Positions 36,075 to 47,100 of a stretch of 64,000 bases of DNA are shown here, one piece after another. How positions within the stretch are numbered: position 1 is the first letter of the stretch; each line of letters opens with the position of its first letter. The translations under genes and the position numbers were made by a program. A model generated the notes under the pieces. The model saw only the letters and a list, made by a program, of their open reading frames with translations, was not told the origin of the DNA and did not search any database. The DNA is taken from NCBI RefSeq assembly GCF_010183535.1, contig NC_071332.1:16988001-17052000 (forward strand), read 5' to 3'. The DNA is from Caenorhabditis remanei (lineage: Eukaryota; Nematoda; Chromadorea; Rhabditida; Rhabditidae).

Positions 36075-37981
36075 TACTAATCTCGTCTCCGCCCACCAGA
36101 CTAAAGATATACGAGAGATTATAAATGTGAACCGGAGAGCTTTGGTCATTTGGCACAAAATTTAGATATGCGCATGTACACGCACACAAATCAGACACAA
36201 CTACATATTAGACCAAGGAGATCACGGGAAAAGGGGAAACTAGAAAATTCTGAAGGAAATGAGGATAAAAGGGGAACTCCCCGGCTTCATGACGTCACAG
36301 ATTTTTATCTCTTTTGGGTACTAATGGATGAAAACGAGTACTGATGAAAGTAGGAATACGAAAATCCGAATAATCAATTAATTAAATGTTATTTAGTCTG
36401 AAAGATTATTTCTAGAGTCTGATTCATTGAGCATAGAACAAAATGAAAAATTTCCCACATTTACATAGAAAATACACGTCAGACAAGGAAACAGAAAAAG
36501 AGTGATCTGTCAAGCAGGAAGTACATTGGCTGAGTTCTTGTGTCTGCGGTTTCAGGATTATGACATAAGGCTAATACTTTAATTTAAAAATAGAGTAAAA
36601 TAGAGTAAAAAAGATCAAGAAAGGAAGAAGAAGACAGAAACCAACAGGAGGGACAGAAGATGTTATCGAAATGTTTCATCTATGTGCCTGGTTTAGATTT
36701 TATCAGTAGTATTCTCGTGAATAGAAAGATGGGAATGGTCAAACAGAATTTGAACAGATCTTTTCATTCTCAGATATGTACAATAATATTTTAGAAGCGA
36801 TTTTAGCTCGGCACAGTTCTTACATCTGCGCTCCACTGAAATATCTCAATTTCGCACACAATTTTATTCGGTTTTGGTAGAGCGCGGTTGTAAGTAGCGT
36901 GCCGGGCTGATAATCTTTTTCAAAGATCTCTGAACTTTTGGTATTTCTGTCCAGGTAAGAATTAACTCACTATTCTCTTGTCAGCAGAAAAGAAAAACAA
37001 ATATTTGAATTCCAACAATATCATTGGGACTCACCAAAAAATAGTTGATAGTGCTCCGGTGTTAAGGGAAAGCCTACACTCAAAATGTGATAAAAATGAG
37101 CAAGTGAGTATGATATGACTTGTAGTACTTCCTTATGACATTGAGCAGCTGTTCTGATTTTTGCCATAAATTTTTCTAGTCACGGAAGTATGTTTTCCGC
37201 AAATGTCTGGTTTGTGTTTTTCATCTATGGGGATTGTGCTTTTACCGAAATTTTTGTGACTTGTTTTCTTCATTTGCCTTTCTTTCGGTTGTATTCAGAA
37301 AATTTTTAATTATAGGTAAACAGGTATACGGTATACAGCAGCACAGATAAGGTACTTACGTACTGGGAATAATGAACGGGGTATGATGAATTACAGGTAG
37401 ACCTTGCAGGCCTTTTTTTCAGAACGTTACAGGTACTCAGGTTTACCTGGTGACGTCATCCTGAGGGTGTAAAATTATTTTTGGGAGGGTGGGTGTAAAG
37501 TTTTCCTTACATTCGACTGATAAGGATGGAGAAATGGAACAGATTGGAAATCAAGCCAAGAATTGAGATGACTATGTTGACTAAACGGGCGTAATAGTCG
37601 ACTGTGATGGCACGCTGGAATTCCGAAAGCAGGCCCGACATAGCTCGATTGGAAATATTCAAAGGTGTTGGATAGAAATGAATTTTTTCTCAGAAGGCGG
37701 AATCTAGTAATAACATAGTAGTGTCTAACACCTAATCATATGTTTGTTTATGTTTTTTTTTGAGTTTCTGATAGCACTTGCACCTAAAGATTTTTGTTAA
37801 ATATGTGTGAGAAAACTCTTCTATGAGGTTAGTATCGTATTATAACAAAGACTATTCAAACTGCACATTGTATCATTTATTTCACAATATAACGAATCCC
37901 AAGTTTAAATCAATTGGCGAATGGCACGAAGTCGTGATAGCTGAAAAAAACCATCTAAATTCAAGTCAAACACTCAAAAAC
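36075..37981. other. Long intergenic region
   Basis: About 1.9 kb without a supported exon. TGACGTCA boxes occur at 36291-36298 and 37451-37458. Nothing else recognised. Confidence 0.5.
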
Positions 37982-39088
37982 TTACAAGTTACTGTGCAAT
38001 CTTGTTTCAATAACTTGCTGCTGGCCTGTTGCATAGTGATAGTCAATAGTCAACTTGTAGTCTGTAGAGCCATTCAATTGTGGCTGTGCAAGGATACCGG
38101 TCCCAAATCGGGGGTACCCCGATCCAATATCAGGTCCAGTCCAAACGAAACTTCCGTCCACGCTCTCGATAGTGTAGTTCAATGCTACAAAAGTGCTGTC
38201 GATTTCTGAAAATTCAGGTTGACTTTTCGATTAATTAATTATTTTAAATCTTACTATGATCCTGGACGGTGATTACAACCAACATCTGTTCTGAATAAAC
38301 CGTTGGGTTAGGCGTGAATAACGGTAGCTCGATTCGTCCAGATCCAGTCACTGCATAATTTTGAGAAAAGAATTGGTATTTACGATAGTTCACATAACTG
38401 AGGTTGTCTACGCTCTGAAATCATTTTTTTAAGGTTCTGCCATTTCTTCAGATTTACTTACAATCCAAAAGTTGTTACCACTATTGAATACGCAGAATCC
38501 GTTCGTTTTTGAAGCGACTTCAAACAACGCATGAGGGTTGTTACCCCCAGATGGAACGGCGTGAGCGACTACGTATACAAAAACGTGATTTGCTCGTAGT
38601 TGAGTAATCAATGAGGTAAGATCCACTTGATTAGGGTAACGTTTGGCCACAATGTATACAATCGAGCCACAAAGAGTTGCTTGATCATTTTCCAGGTATC
38701 TCTGGAAGTTATCATTACATTGAAAACTTAAAACAAACCAACATACCTTTAGAACATTAAACACATCGCTGCCAGTTGCACTGTCGCCATATGACAAGGA
38801 GGAATTTGGCATGTGAGCAGTGACAGATGCGTTGAAACTACTAAAAGGAATTTAGGCGTTAGTGGAAACTTTTAAAGACACAACTAACAAAACATCAGAA
38901 TGATACTGAATCTCCTCTTCGTGATGGACATCAAATCTGACATTGGCAAAGGTTGTGTATCCGTAAAATATGTTACGATTTGTAAATACAATACTGCTAC
39001 GTAACATGTTCACATCATAAGCATCCAAGTCATTTGAGTAAGCATAAAGAATAGTACTATTAGTTCTTGGAGTACATGCATCGGGTGC
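37982..39088 (-). CDS. vWA-like secreted-type protein, N-terminus not found
   Basis: Exons can be followed from CAG|CACCCGATGC at 39088 to a TAA at 37982. The first visible exon has TPRTNSTILYAYSNDLDAYD; the next include SYGDSATGSDVFNVLK and TLCGSIVYIVAKRYP, then LITQLRANHVFVYVVA, which resembles von Willebrand A-like domains of nematode secreted and C-type-lectin-associated proteins. The last exon is a beta-rich domain (NYTIESVDGSFVWTGPDIGS). A signal-peptide exon should lie upstream, but none is convincing before the F-box pseudogene, so the gene may be truncated. Family placement is tentative. Confidence 0.6.
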
Positions 39089-39684
39089 TGAAAATTTGTC
39101 AATTGTAGTTCAAATCAAATCCTGAAAAATTTTGAAATCATTAGCCTAGACACTATAGCTATTCCTAGTTTATTTATTTTTTTATTCTGTAAAGTTTAGA
39201 TAGATCATGAATAGGAGTAGTAAGAGGAATAGAATAGTGAATAGTTTTAGAGGTTGAAATGACAATTTTTATAACCGCAGTTTCATTTTTGAACCGATAA
39301 GGTAGTATTATCATTGTTAACACCCTCTTATAGGAAGTGTGACATCAAATATTTTATGGGGGAGGGGTCTGTTGAAATCAATAGAATTAAAGCATCTAAA
39401 TATGTCTGAAATTCGTCTGGAATGGTATTGTGTACTCTGAAAGACGTTTTTTAATTTTTATTCAATGTGGAATGTGTCATTTTTATTCATGAGGTGTTAT
39501 ACCATACTACGTGGCTGACTGCTCGCGCAAAGTTCGGCCCGGTGACAAGGTGTGGGGTCTCGTTGCGACTACCGTATTTTTAAAACTTTTTATGGGTAAA
39601 CTACGGTAGACAGCTGCCCCCGGACCGAACATTGAGCGAACGGTCAGCCACCGGCGAGTAGGTAATATCGAAAAAAGTAGAACA
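39089..39684. other. Intergenic with one MITE
   Basis: Contains the MITE at 39512-39650; the expected first exon of the vWA-like gene was sought here and not found. Confidence 0.45.
39512..39650. mobile_element. Short MITE
   Basis: TGGCTGACTGCTCGCGCAAA at the left is inverted at the right as ...GAGCGAACGGTCAGCCA; 139 bp, GC-rich, no ORF. Confidence 0.65.
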
Positions 39685-40779
39685 TTAATTATCATAAATT
39701 TGGAGCACCGCACCCTCGGGCACCTTTGACTCATCAACTGTTGTGAACAAAAAATGAGGCTCATCCACTTTCTCATGAACAATCGCTAGAGTCCTTTTGA
39801 AATCTGAAGTTTTGAAAAACCAGACATCTTGTGAATCATCAACAAATGGTGGCCCAAGCGAAATATTTTCTGGCTTCAAGTTTTTGTAGCTCAAGTTGAA
39901 ATTGTCAAACGATGGCGATTTGATCAACGACTGAAACAAAAAGAAGAATTAAAAACTAAACATTAAAATTATCTCACTCACTTTTCTCAAAAATTCCAAA
40001 TCATCCTGAGAAATAGTTTCAGCAAATAGGAGAAACATTTCTAAATGCACAAAATGTTCAAGTTCACTCGGGGAAATAAAAAACGTGGGTATTCCCACTG
40101 TTTTAGCTTCTTTCCATTGCTCTTGCTCCGTCAGTTGAACGATTTTTGAGTTTCTACAGGATCCAAGTGTAATGCATCGAATAACCAAATTGTATCCAAC
40201 AATTTTGGTTTCAAGTACGGTAGAATTGTCATTATCTCCTCTTGGTTTCGAGCCTTCATGTGAAATTCTTGGGTTGGTAGTCCATTTGGCTTTTTCTTCA
40301 AGATTTGAGACAATCGTTCTAGAAATTGAATCATATCAAATTCTATTTCAATCCCTTCAACAAAATTAAACAGGTTTAGTGTTGACTTTTGATGAGACAA
40401 AGCGAATTTCAAGTCGCTTAGGAATATATCCAGGAAATTCCCATTTTCCACCAGCATTGGCTCTCCTTCATGCTCCAATTCAACCTCGCATCCTTTTTCA
40501 TGATCTTTGTAGCGAACTTTTCCATAACTTCCGTAATTTATGATACATTCTTTATTGTAAACACTGGTCTCAAGACTTGTCAAATGGATATCAGGAACTG
40601 TCTGGTCTATATAGTTTCGGATACGGTGGCACACTTTGCGGAGGAGAATTCTAGAAAAAAACGACAGAAATAAGGTTTGATTTGAAAAAAGGGACTCACA
40701 TAGCTCGAAAATGACAATATTCCAATATTTTATCTAGCGTGACATCGGGAATAGTAACCAATGAATACTCGGAGGACAT
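39685..40779 (-). pseudogene. F-box/FTH (fbxa-type) gene with one frameshift
   Basis: Exon 1 (from 40779) carries the F-box (IPDVTLDKILEYCHFRAM) and joins exon 2 (RKVCHRIRNYIDQ...), the FTH/DUF38 region with EKGCEVELEHEG. At about 40133 the frame ends (VETQKSFN, stop), while the family-typical continuation IVQLTEQEQWKEAKTVG is in another frame, consistent with a one-base change in the A run of CTCAAAAATCG. The rest continues through a normal intron (AAAA|GTGAGT near 39980 to TTTCAG near 39931) to a TAA at 39685. If expressed it would lose the C-terminal third. An unrecognised tiny intron is unlikely. Confidence 0.78.
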
Positions 40780-41354
40780 ATTTTCCGAAGAAAAAGAAAC
40801 TAGAAAAATTAAGAACAGGCAAAAAATTGTAACTACATAGTGACGTGAGATTGATAAGAAAAATGTTATCACTGTGCAAACCAAACATGTGTATTGGAAA
40901 CAGGCACGTGCACATGTACCCGAAGTTTTTAAGAATAGTTTTACTAAAAGCAGGATAAACTTCTAAACATCACAAAGAGATTTCAAAATTAAATTATTAC
41001 AAAAGCAATCAGTCCAAAGCAAACAGGGAAATTCAGCAGAACTTTCAAAACTCAGATTAATTGTCGCAAGATCCGTTTTTGTTCACGCATGGAGACTTTG
41101 GGTTATGAAGTCCATATGGACAATGCATCATAAGAGTGGATCTCAACTCATGAAACATTGGGTCTTTGTCTTTATCTGGACTTTGAAATTGAAATAATCT
41201 GATCAACATCATCTGCAGTACTGAAATACATACATCTACGTTAATGAATTCACGGAAATATCGCTTGTCAATGATATTCCACCTGTTGGCCTCTCACAAC
41301 CAACTAATTTTCTGGCTATGATTATCACCCGACCAGTCACTTTTTCTCCCCGAC
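40780..41354. other. Intergenic containing a Helitron relic
   Basis: Upstream flank of the first sri gene; a Helitron relic occupies about 41071-41200. Otherwise unannotated. Confidence 0.5.
41071..41200 (-). mobile_element. Helitron helicase-like relic
   Basis: On minus it reads DPMFHELRSTL then GLHNPKSPCVNKNGSC, matching the N-terminal part of Helitron Rep/helicase proteins (family pattern: HGPCG, NPNSPCM, GKCSK). Stops occur. It is closely similar in DNA to 58905-59020, which also lies just upstream of an sri gene. Confidence 0.65.
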
Positions 41355-42476
41355 ATGATATATAACATCGACTTTTCCAAACCCTATTGGATTGTTCCAT
41401 GTTATCATGTTATTGGAATTATCTCTTTTTTTCTAAACTCCCTTGGCATTTACATGCTTATTTTTCAATGTAAAAAACTCGGAACATTTCGATTTTACTT
41501 GCTGGCATATCTAAGTATGTGTTTTCTAACTGACATTCATTTTACATTTCTAATGCAAGCTGTTCCACTTTTCCCATTTGTAGCAGGATACGCTGTTGGT
41601 ATCCTACATGAGTGGTTTGGGGTCTCATTATATTATAGTGCTGTAAGTTTCCGTCGAACTGAAATGATTGAATTTATTATTGATTTACAGATATTGGGAT
41701 TCAGCTTCGTTTCACTACAGTTACAATTCCTGTTGATGACCTTCATTCGGAAGCATCAAGCCATTGCAATCATATTAAAAACACATGTTCTACCTAACTA
41801 TCTATTTCTCGCACATTATCTTCTTTGCCTAATTACTCCTTCACTTATTACTCTTGGTATCAATATTGTTCACATAGAGAAAGAACAGAAATTGAGATAT
41901 ATTGCGGAGGTTTGACAAGTGATCGATGATTGATTACCTATAAATTTTCAGTTCTACCCTGAATATCTGCCCGATTTTCAACAGTTATCAAATTTCGAGT
42001 TATATATTAGAAACTCTATTTATGTTTTTATGGCGGCAGTTCTTATTATATTTTTATCAGGTGGGTGCTTACTGTTAGGGTTCATTATTATGGACATTTT
42101 CCGACTAATGAGTGTACTGAAACTGCAAATATCTGCTGGAACATTAAAAAAGCACGAAGATGCGATAAGAAGTTTAATTGTACAAATCTCAACTATTATT
42201 CTTTGCGTATCTCCATTATCTCTACTCATGGTCTCTATACTTTGGGAATTTCGAAATGCACAATTTCTCGGTTCAATTTGTCTAGTACTGTTTACTGCTC
42301 ATTCATCAATCAATATTATCTCCCTTTTTCTATTTTTCCCTCCGTTCAGAGAGTTTGCTTCAAAATACATGCGATGGTGAGTGAAAGGCGTACAATTGAA
42401 CTAATGTTTTGATTCTAACGTTTTCAGTATGCGAAAAGTAACAACTGAAGTGACAGGTTTATCAACTGTTTTTTGA
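41355..42476 (+). CDS. Serpentine receptor, sri-type (copy 1)
   Basis: Exons 41355-41909, 41952-42376 and 42428-42476 join to 342 residues. Features: YWIVPCYHVIGIISFFLNSL (TM1), FRFYLLAYLSMCFLTDIHF (TM2), QAVPLFPFVAGYAVGIL, then FIRKHQAIA after TM3 in place of DRY, typical of sri receptors. The C-terminal part has SLIVQISTIILCVSPLSLLM and HSSINIISLFLFFPPFR (TM7). First donor is GAG|GTTTGA, used in all three copies. Candidate chemoreceptor of sensory neurons; ligand unknown. It is about 90% like copy 2 (59194-60339); the 15-kb retrotransposon lies between them. Confidence 0.85.
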
Positions 42477-42825
42477 AAATATATTCTCCTTATAATAACG
42501 AAAAAAGTAGGTCAATATACTGGTGATATTTATCTCTATCCTTTTCTCTGGATGTCCTAATTTTTATACAATAAAAATTTTTAAAGTTGAAAAATGGTTG
42601 GTTGGGCGACAGTATAGAAATTGAGATAGAGGATTCCAAACGTATCGTCAGTTTCCAGATTGATCCATGTCATAAAAAGATACGGGCTGTTTTCTAAATA
42701 GTGACGACGTGAAAGATTTTTCGATATCGTCGGATTGAAAAATCCATCTTCTCAGCTGAATAAGTATTTAGAACATCTCAATGTGCCAAAAATACATGAA
42801 ATATGAAACAGTTTTCAAATTCATT

Positions 42826-42935
42826 TCTGATTTACAGATAATGGCATTCATTCCAGATAGAATCCCTGATGATGAGCTTGATTTAGAAACATCAAGCCAT
42901 TGCAATCATATTAAAGACAATTACAATGTGATGCA
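42826..42935 (+). pseudogene. sri gene relic
   Basis: TGATTTACAGATAATGGCAT followed, after a gap, by AAACATCAAGCCATTGCAAT matches the exon 1 stretch encoding DLQI...KHQAIAII in the intact sri genes. Only about 110 bp remain. Confidence 0.7.
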
Positions 42936-42959
42936 TTTAAGGAAAAATAGCTAATCTAA

Positions 42960-43136
42960 TCTTCACTCTTTGCTTCTACCGATGCCAGCCGTGTTCAACG
43001 CTCACTGTCCCATACAAAGTCCTCTCCTAATCCATTGCCCCCGGAACTTGACTTTACTTCGCCACCAGTGCCGCCAATATCATCAATACCGTCGTCCAAG
43101 AAGAACATGAAACCGAAAATACCTTTGATTGGTTAG
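42960..43136 (+). pseudogene. Proline/serine-rich terminal exon fragment
   Basis: An open frame (TDASRVQRSLSHTKSSPN, later PPELDFTSPPVPPISS and KKNMKPKIPLIG) ends in TAG at 43134-43136 and is followed at 43150-43155 by AATAAA. Its composition suits the end of a host gene rather than a chance frame. No upstream exons are near; possibly carried here by a transposon. No family known. Confidence 0.4.
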
Positions 43137-43247
43137 GATTGTGACATTTAATAAAGATAGTAAATCTTTCATCTTAGTACGGTTCTCGCTTTCCTCATTC
43201 TGATGAGCCCCTCCGAACATGGCGCATCGACTGTGGTACACAACACA

Positions 43248-44106
43248 TGTTGAGAGGGCAATGAAGGTAGCGGTCGGAGACTATTGCCTCTCAGAAGAAA
43301 TATAAATCGTCCCAAAATAAAGTGTGTGCGGCATGTTTGTAAGATAAGCAATGTTAGAAAGAACACAAAAGTATCAGTGACCCGTTTATTGAACCTTCTT
43401 CTAGGAAATATCCTCGAAGAATAACCAAAATAGAGAAAGGGTGATAAAAAAGAGAATAAGAATAGAGCGACGTGTCCTGAGGATATGTTGAGACGAGGAA
43501 GGCAGGACGACGAACGCGGCGGGACTGAACGGCGGGAAAAAGAAACAAAAAGTCCCAAAAACCGGAAGAATATAATTTGGCCTAAGCTCTCAAACTCGCG
43601 CCAGATTCTGATGGCACGGGAAAATATAGTGCTAACATCAGAATCTCCTCAACAACTCTCTCAGTGCGATGACGGTCGGAGAAACGACCGTCGTCGGCGG
43701 GAAAAACACGAACGAACTGAATTACTCTGGCCTAAAAAGGCTAACATGAGCAATGACACGCGACGCGACCGCTCGCGAGTGACAACATTGGTGTCCGCTA
43801 GCGAGAGAGCGTGGCGGAAGAGAGAGTGCTGGGTTTATTGGAGCGCATTAGCTGAATTTGGAGCTTTAGAGCGGTAATTTGAATTATAATTATTTATAAT
43901 AATTTAGAATAATTTATAATAAATTGATAGAACTCAGATAACTGAGAATAACGAAAATAATGAGAATATTGTTAATGAACAGATTGAATAAGAGGTTAAT
44001 AAAAAGGCTCCGATGGTCCTAGTTTTGTGGGGAAAACCAGAGGGGACCGTCGGATTGGCTTTGGTAGCCAAGTAAGGGGGTACCCTAAGGGGGATCCTTG
44101 GCTACA
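43248..44106 (-). repeat. 3' LTR
   Basis: 859 bp, identical over all stretches compared with 57563-58421. On minus it has TATAAA boxes at about 43918 and 43898 and AATAAA at 43390-43385, giving a plausible U3-R-U5 order. Three CGGCGGGA octamers (43516, 43528 and 43694 regions). The last codons of pol run into it. A 130-residue plus-strand frame inside is antisense noise. Confidence 0.93.
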
Positions 44107-47100
44107 CTCCCGGGGGGGGAGGTGACGGCGGGACTTTGCACTTCAGCTACGTGTACGTAGTTGATGGGCTTGGATTTAGCTTTGCGGGAGAGGAATTCTC
44201 TCACGCGTCCCGTCGGCAACTCCGCAATGTCCTCATCTGTGACATCAGGCGGAATGACCGTCTGGGGGTCAGTATAACTACCTCCATCTACCAGTCGTGA
44301 CTGGTTTAATTCAAAATCTGTGTCATCTAGATTCTCGAGTTCATCGATGTTTAGGTTCAGTGGTATATTTTGATTTGAATTATTTGGATCTGAGTTTTGG
44401 ATGGGATATTCTGCTTCCGCAATGTTAGGCAAGTCTTTAGAGGGGAATAGCTCTGGGGCGTATGTCATGTCTGGATTTTTGAGAACGGCGGGAGCTGGCA
44501 ACTCATGCGGACTGTCGTCCTGTGCATTGTCTGTTTCATCCTCCGCTGCGATATTAGGGCGGTTCAGTGGATTTAGTTCCAGCGGAATCAGTTGACAGAC
44601 AGCACGTGAGTAAAGCTTGCCGCGGCATTTGACAATCGCTGAGCGAATTTGTCCGTCACGTTGTGATTTTTCGACATGAACGATGACTCCCAGTGGCCAT
44701 TTGTGTCTCTTGATAAGCTTGGTAACAATGATCACCATTTGTCCAACGGCGGGACGTAACAACGACGACCTTTTCTTCTTGTGGACGTTTTCTCTCAGGT
44801 GGAGTAAGTATCCAGTCGACCAGATTTCCCATAGTCTGTCTACTGCTTGTTCCAATTTGTTCAAATGAGCTCGGACAGTAGCTTCAGTGCTCTGTGGGAG
44901 AGCTCCAGAGTTTGCTTCACCGGCGGGAACTTCAAGCATGACGCCTGGGGCAATGAAATCGATTGGTCTGAGAGCAATCATGTCCTTTGGACTTCTGGAG
45001 TGTGGGATCAATGGGCGGTTATTCACCATAGATTGAGCACTTGACACGATATATTGTAGAGAAAAGTAGTCGTAAGTTCTGGTTCCGCATTCTTTTGTCA
45101 GTTGGATTTTGACAAGTTTCACGACTCTTTCATAGATTCCTCCTTGCCATGGGGCAAGAGGTGTGATGAATTTGAAGTCGATTACTTCGGCGGCCAAGAA
45201 CTCTACTAGAGAGTGGCTGTAAGTTGCTTCTCTGATATCTCTATTGATCATAGATCCACTTAGCTTGAATGTGGATGCGTTGTCTGAAAAGATAGTCTTT
45301 GGAACCCCGTACTCGTGGAAAATCATTTTCAATGTCAGAATGTACATTTGAGATGTTCCATCAGGGACTACTCGTAGAACAACTCCACGTGTGGTCAAGC
45401 AAGTGTAGACGAGGACATACGCCTTTCCGGTCTTTCTGTTGTCGTCTTTTTTGTACACGATTGGACCCAAATAATCGAGACCGACTTTGGAGAACGGTTT
45501 GGATGGAGTGGTACGACAACGTGGAAGAGTTTTGGTGTATGGATATGCGAAAGGGAAATTGTTCACTTTCTGGCATTGCACGCATTCTCGAATGATGTTG
45601 TTCAGTATACTTCCAAGTTTAGGGATCCAGTATCTCGTTTTTACAGCAGATGCTGTATATGTCTCTGGCATGTGACCATTGATTTCGTGTGTTTCAAGAG
45701 CGACGAGTTTAGCCAGTGGATGGCGTGGATGAATAAGAATCGGTTCACTTGCTTCTTGTGTAAGCACTGGAGACTCAATTCTTCGGTGTACTCGGCGTAA
45801 TCCGTCAGTGTCAGTATGGTACTCAATATCCGGCGGGAAAGTGTAGCCTTGGAATTCACAGTCTTTGTAGTGCTCGCTGATAATGAGCAATCTGGCCACT
45901 TTTAATTGGTGAAGTGGGCAATCAGATGAATGGAATTGTTTCATCACGTAGCTATCCCATGATTTAGATTTTAGTGTTTTACTGAAAGTTTTCAAGATTT
46001 GGACTACAATTTTGCACAATTTTGGAAGAGAATTAGTTGCTGTATAGGGAATGAACGATCCAGGTCTTAAGATGGTTGCATTTGCAGCCATGACTGTTTC
46101 GGCGGGATCTATTTCCTCTGGAACTTTTTCGGCGGGAGCAGTCTTCTTCTCCATTAGCGGTTTCTTCTTCTTCTTAGTAACTGGATCGATGATCTCAGCG
46201 TATACTAATTCTTGGAATTCCGCGGGACAAGTGACATTTCCTTCAATCATGCACGGCCATTCTGATGGATCTTCTTTCAGAAAAGTTGGTCCTTCGAACC
46301 ATAGTTTGCTGTTCTGAAGTTCAGTAGTGGACATGCCTCGTGTGGCTAGATCTGCTGGATTTTCTTTTGTGGGACAGTGATGAATCGTGGTTTCAATTCC
46401 ACATTCTTTCATTCTGTTTCGATTGTCTTGTAGGGTCTTGATACGATTAGCTACCCAGAGACGGGTGTTCTTTTCAGACAAAATCCAGTAGATGGCACAT
46501 GCCGAGTCAGAAAACAGTTTGATTGAGGTGACTTTAACCTTGAGCTCAGCTACTACAGCACAAGCCAGGTTGGATGCACATTGAATTCCGAGCAGTTCCA
46601 ATTTGGGAATAGTCCAGTTCTCATTCTTTGATGGACGGATCTTGTTTTTGCTTGTGAAGAGAGTGACAGTTGGTGGTTTTCCATTTACAGCAAAGTAGGC
46701 GTAGCAGCACGCTCCGTAAATGTCCTGAGATGCATCGCTGAATAGAAGCAAGTGCAGTTCAGAGTTTTCATAGTTAGTCGTGAGCTGTCTGGGTACCACA
46801 ATTTCTCTGTCAATGAAGATGTTACAAAGAACTCTCCAATCTGACAGTAGTTCTTTCGGAATTTTATCTTTCCAATTCGTGTCACTCTTCAACCAGACTT
46901 TTTGCATTAACCTTTTGAATGGTACCATCAATGGTGTTACCAGACCGAGTGGATCGAAGGTTTCCGCGAGTTTTGAAGCAACTTCTCTTTTAGTTGGATG
47001 GTCGATGTCTAGCTTGGCAATTTTGATAGTTATGGTATCGTTCACTGAATCCCAACGGTATCCAAGGAGTTTGATAACTGACGATTGAGCTCTTTCGGCG

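Larger units (their letters stand above)
42477..43247. other. Flank with sri relic and an exon fragment
   Basis: Sequence after copy 1 parallels the downstream flank of copy 2 (GAAAAATCCATCT... at about 42738 and 60435), showing the duplicated unit extends past the gene. Relic pieces are listed separately. Confidence 0.5.

Noticed and set aside
43485..43877. 130-residue plus-strand frame in the LTR (also at 57800-58192)
   Set aside because: Antisense to the element and identical only because the LTRs are duplicates; composition is Arg/Glu-rich noise with octamer codons.
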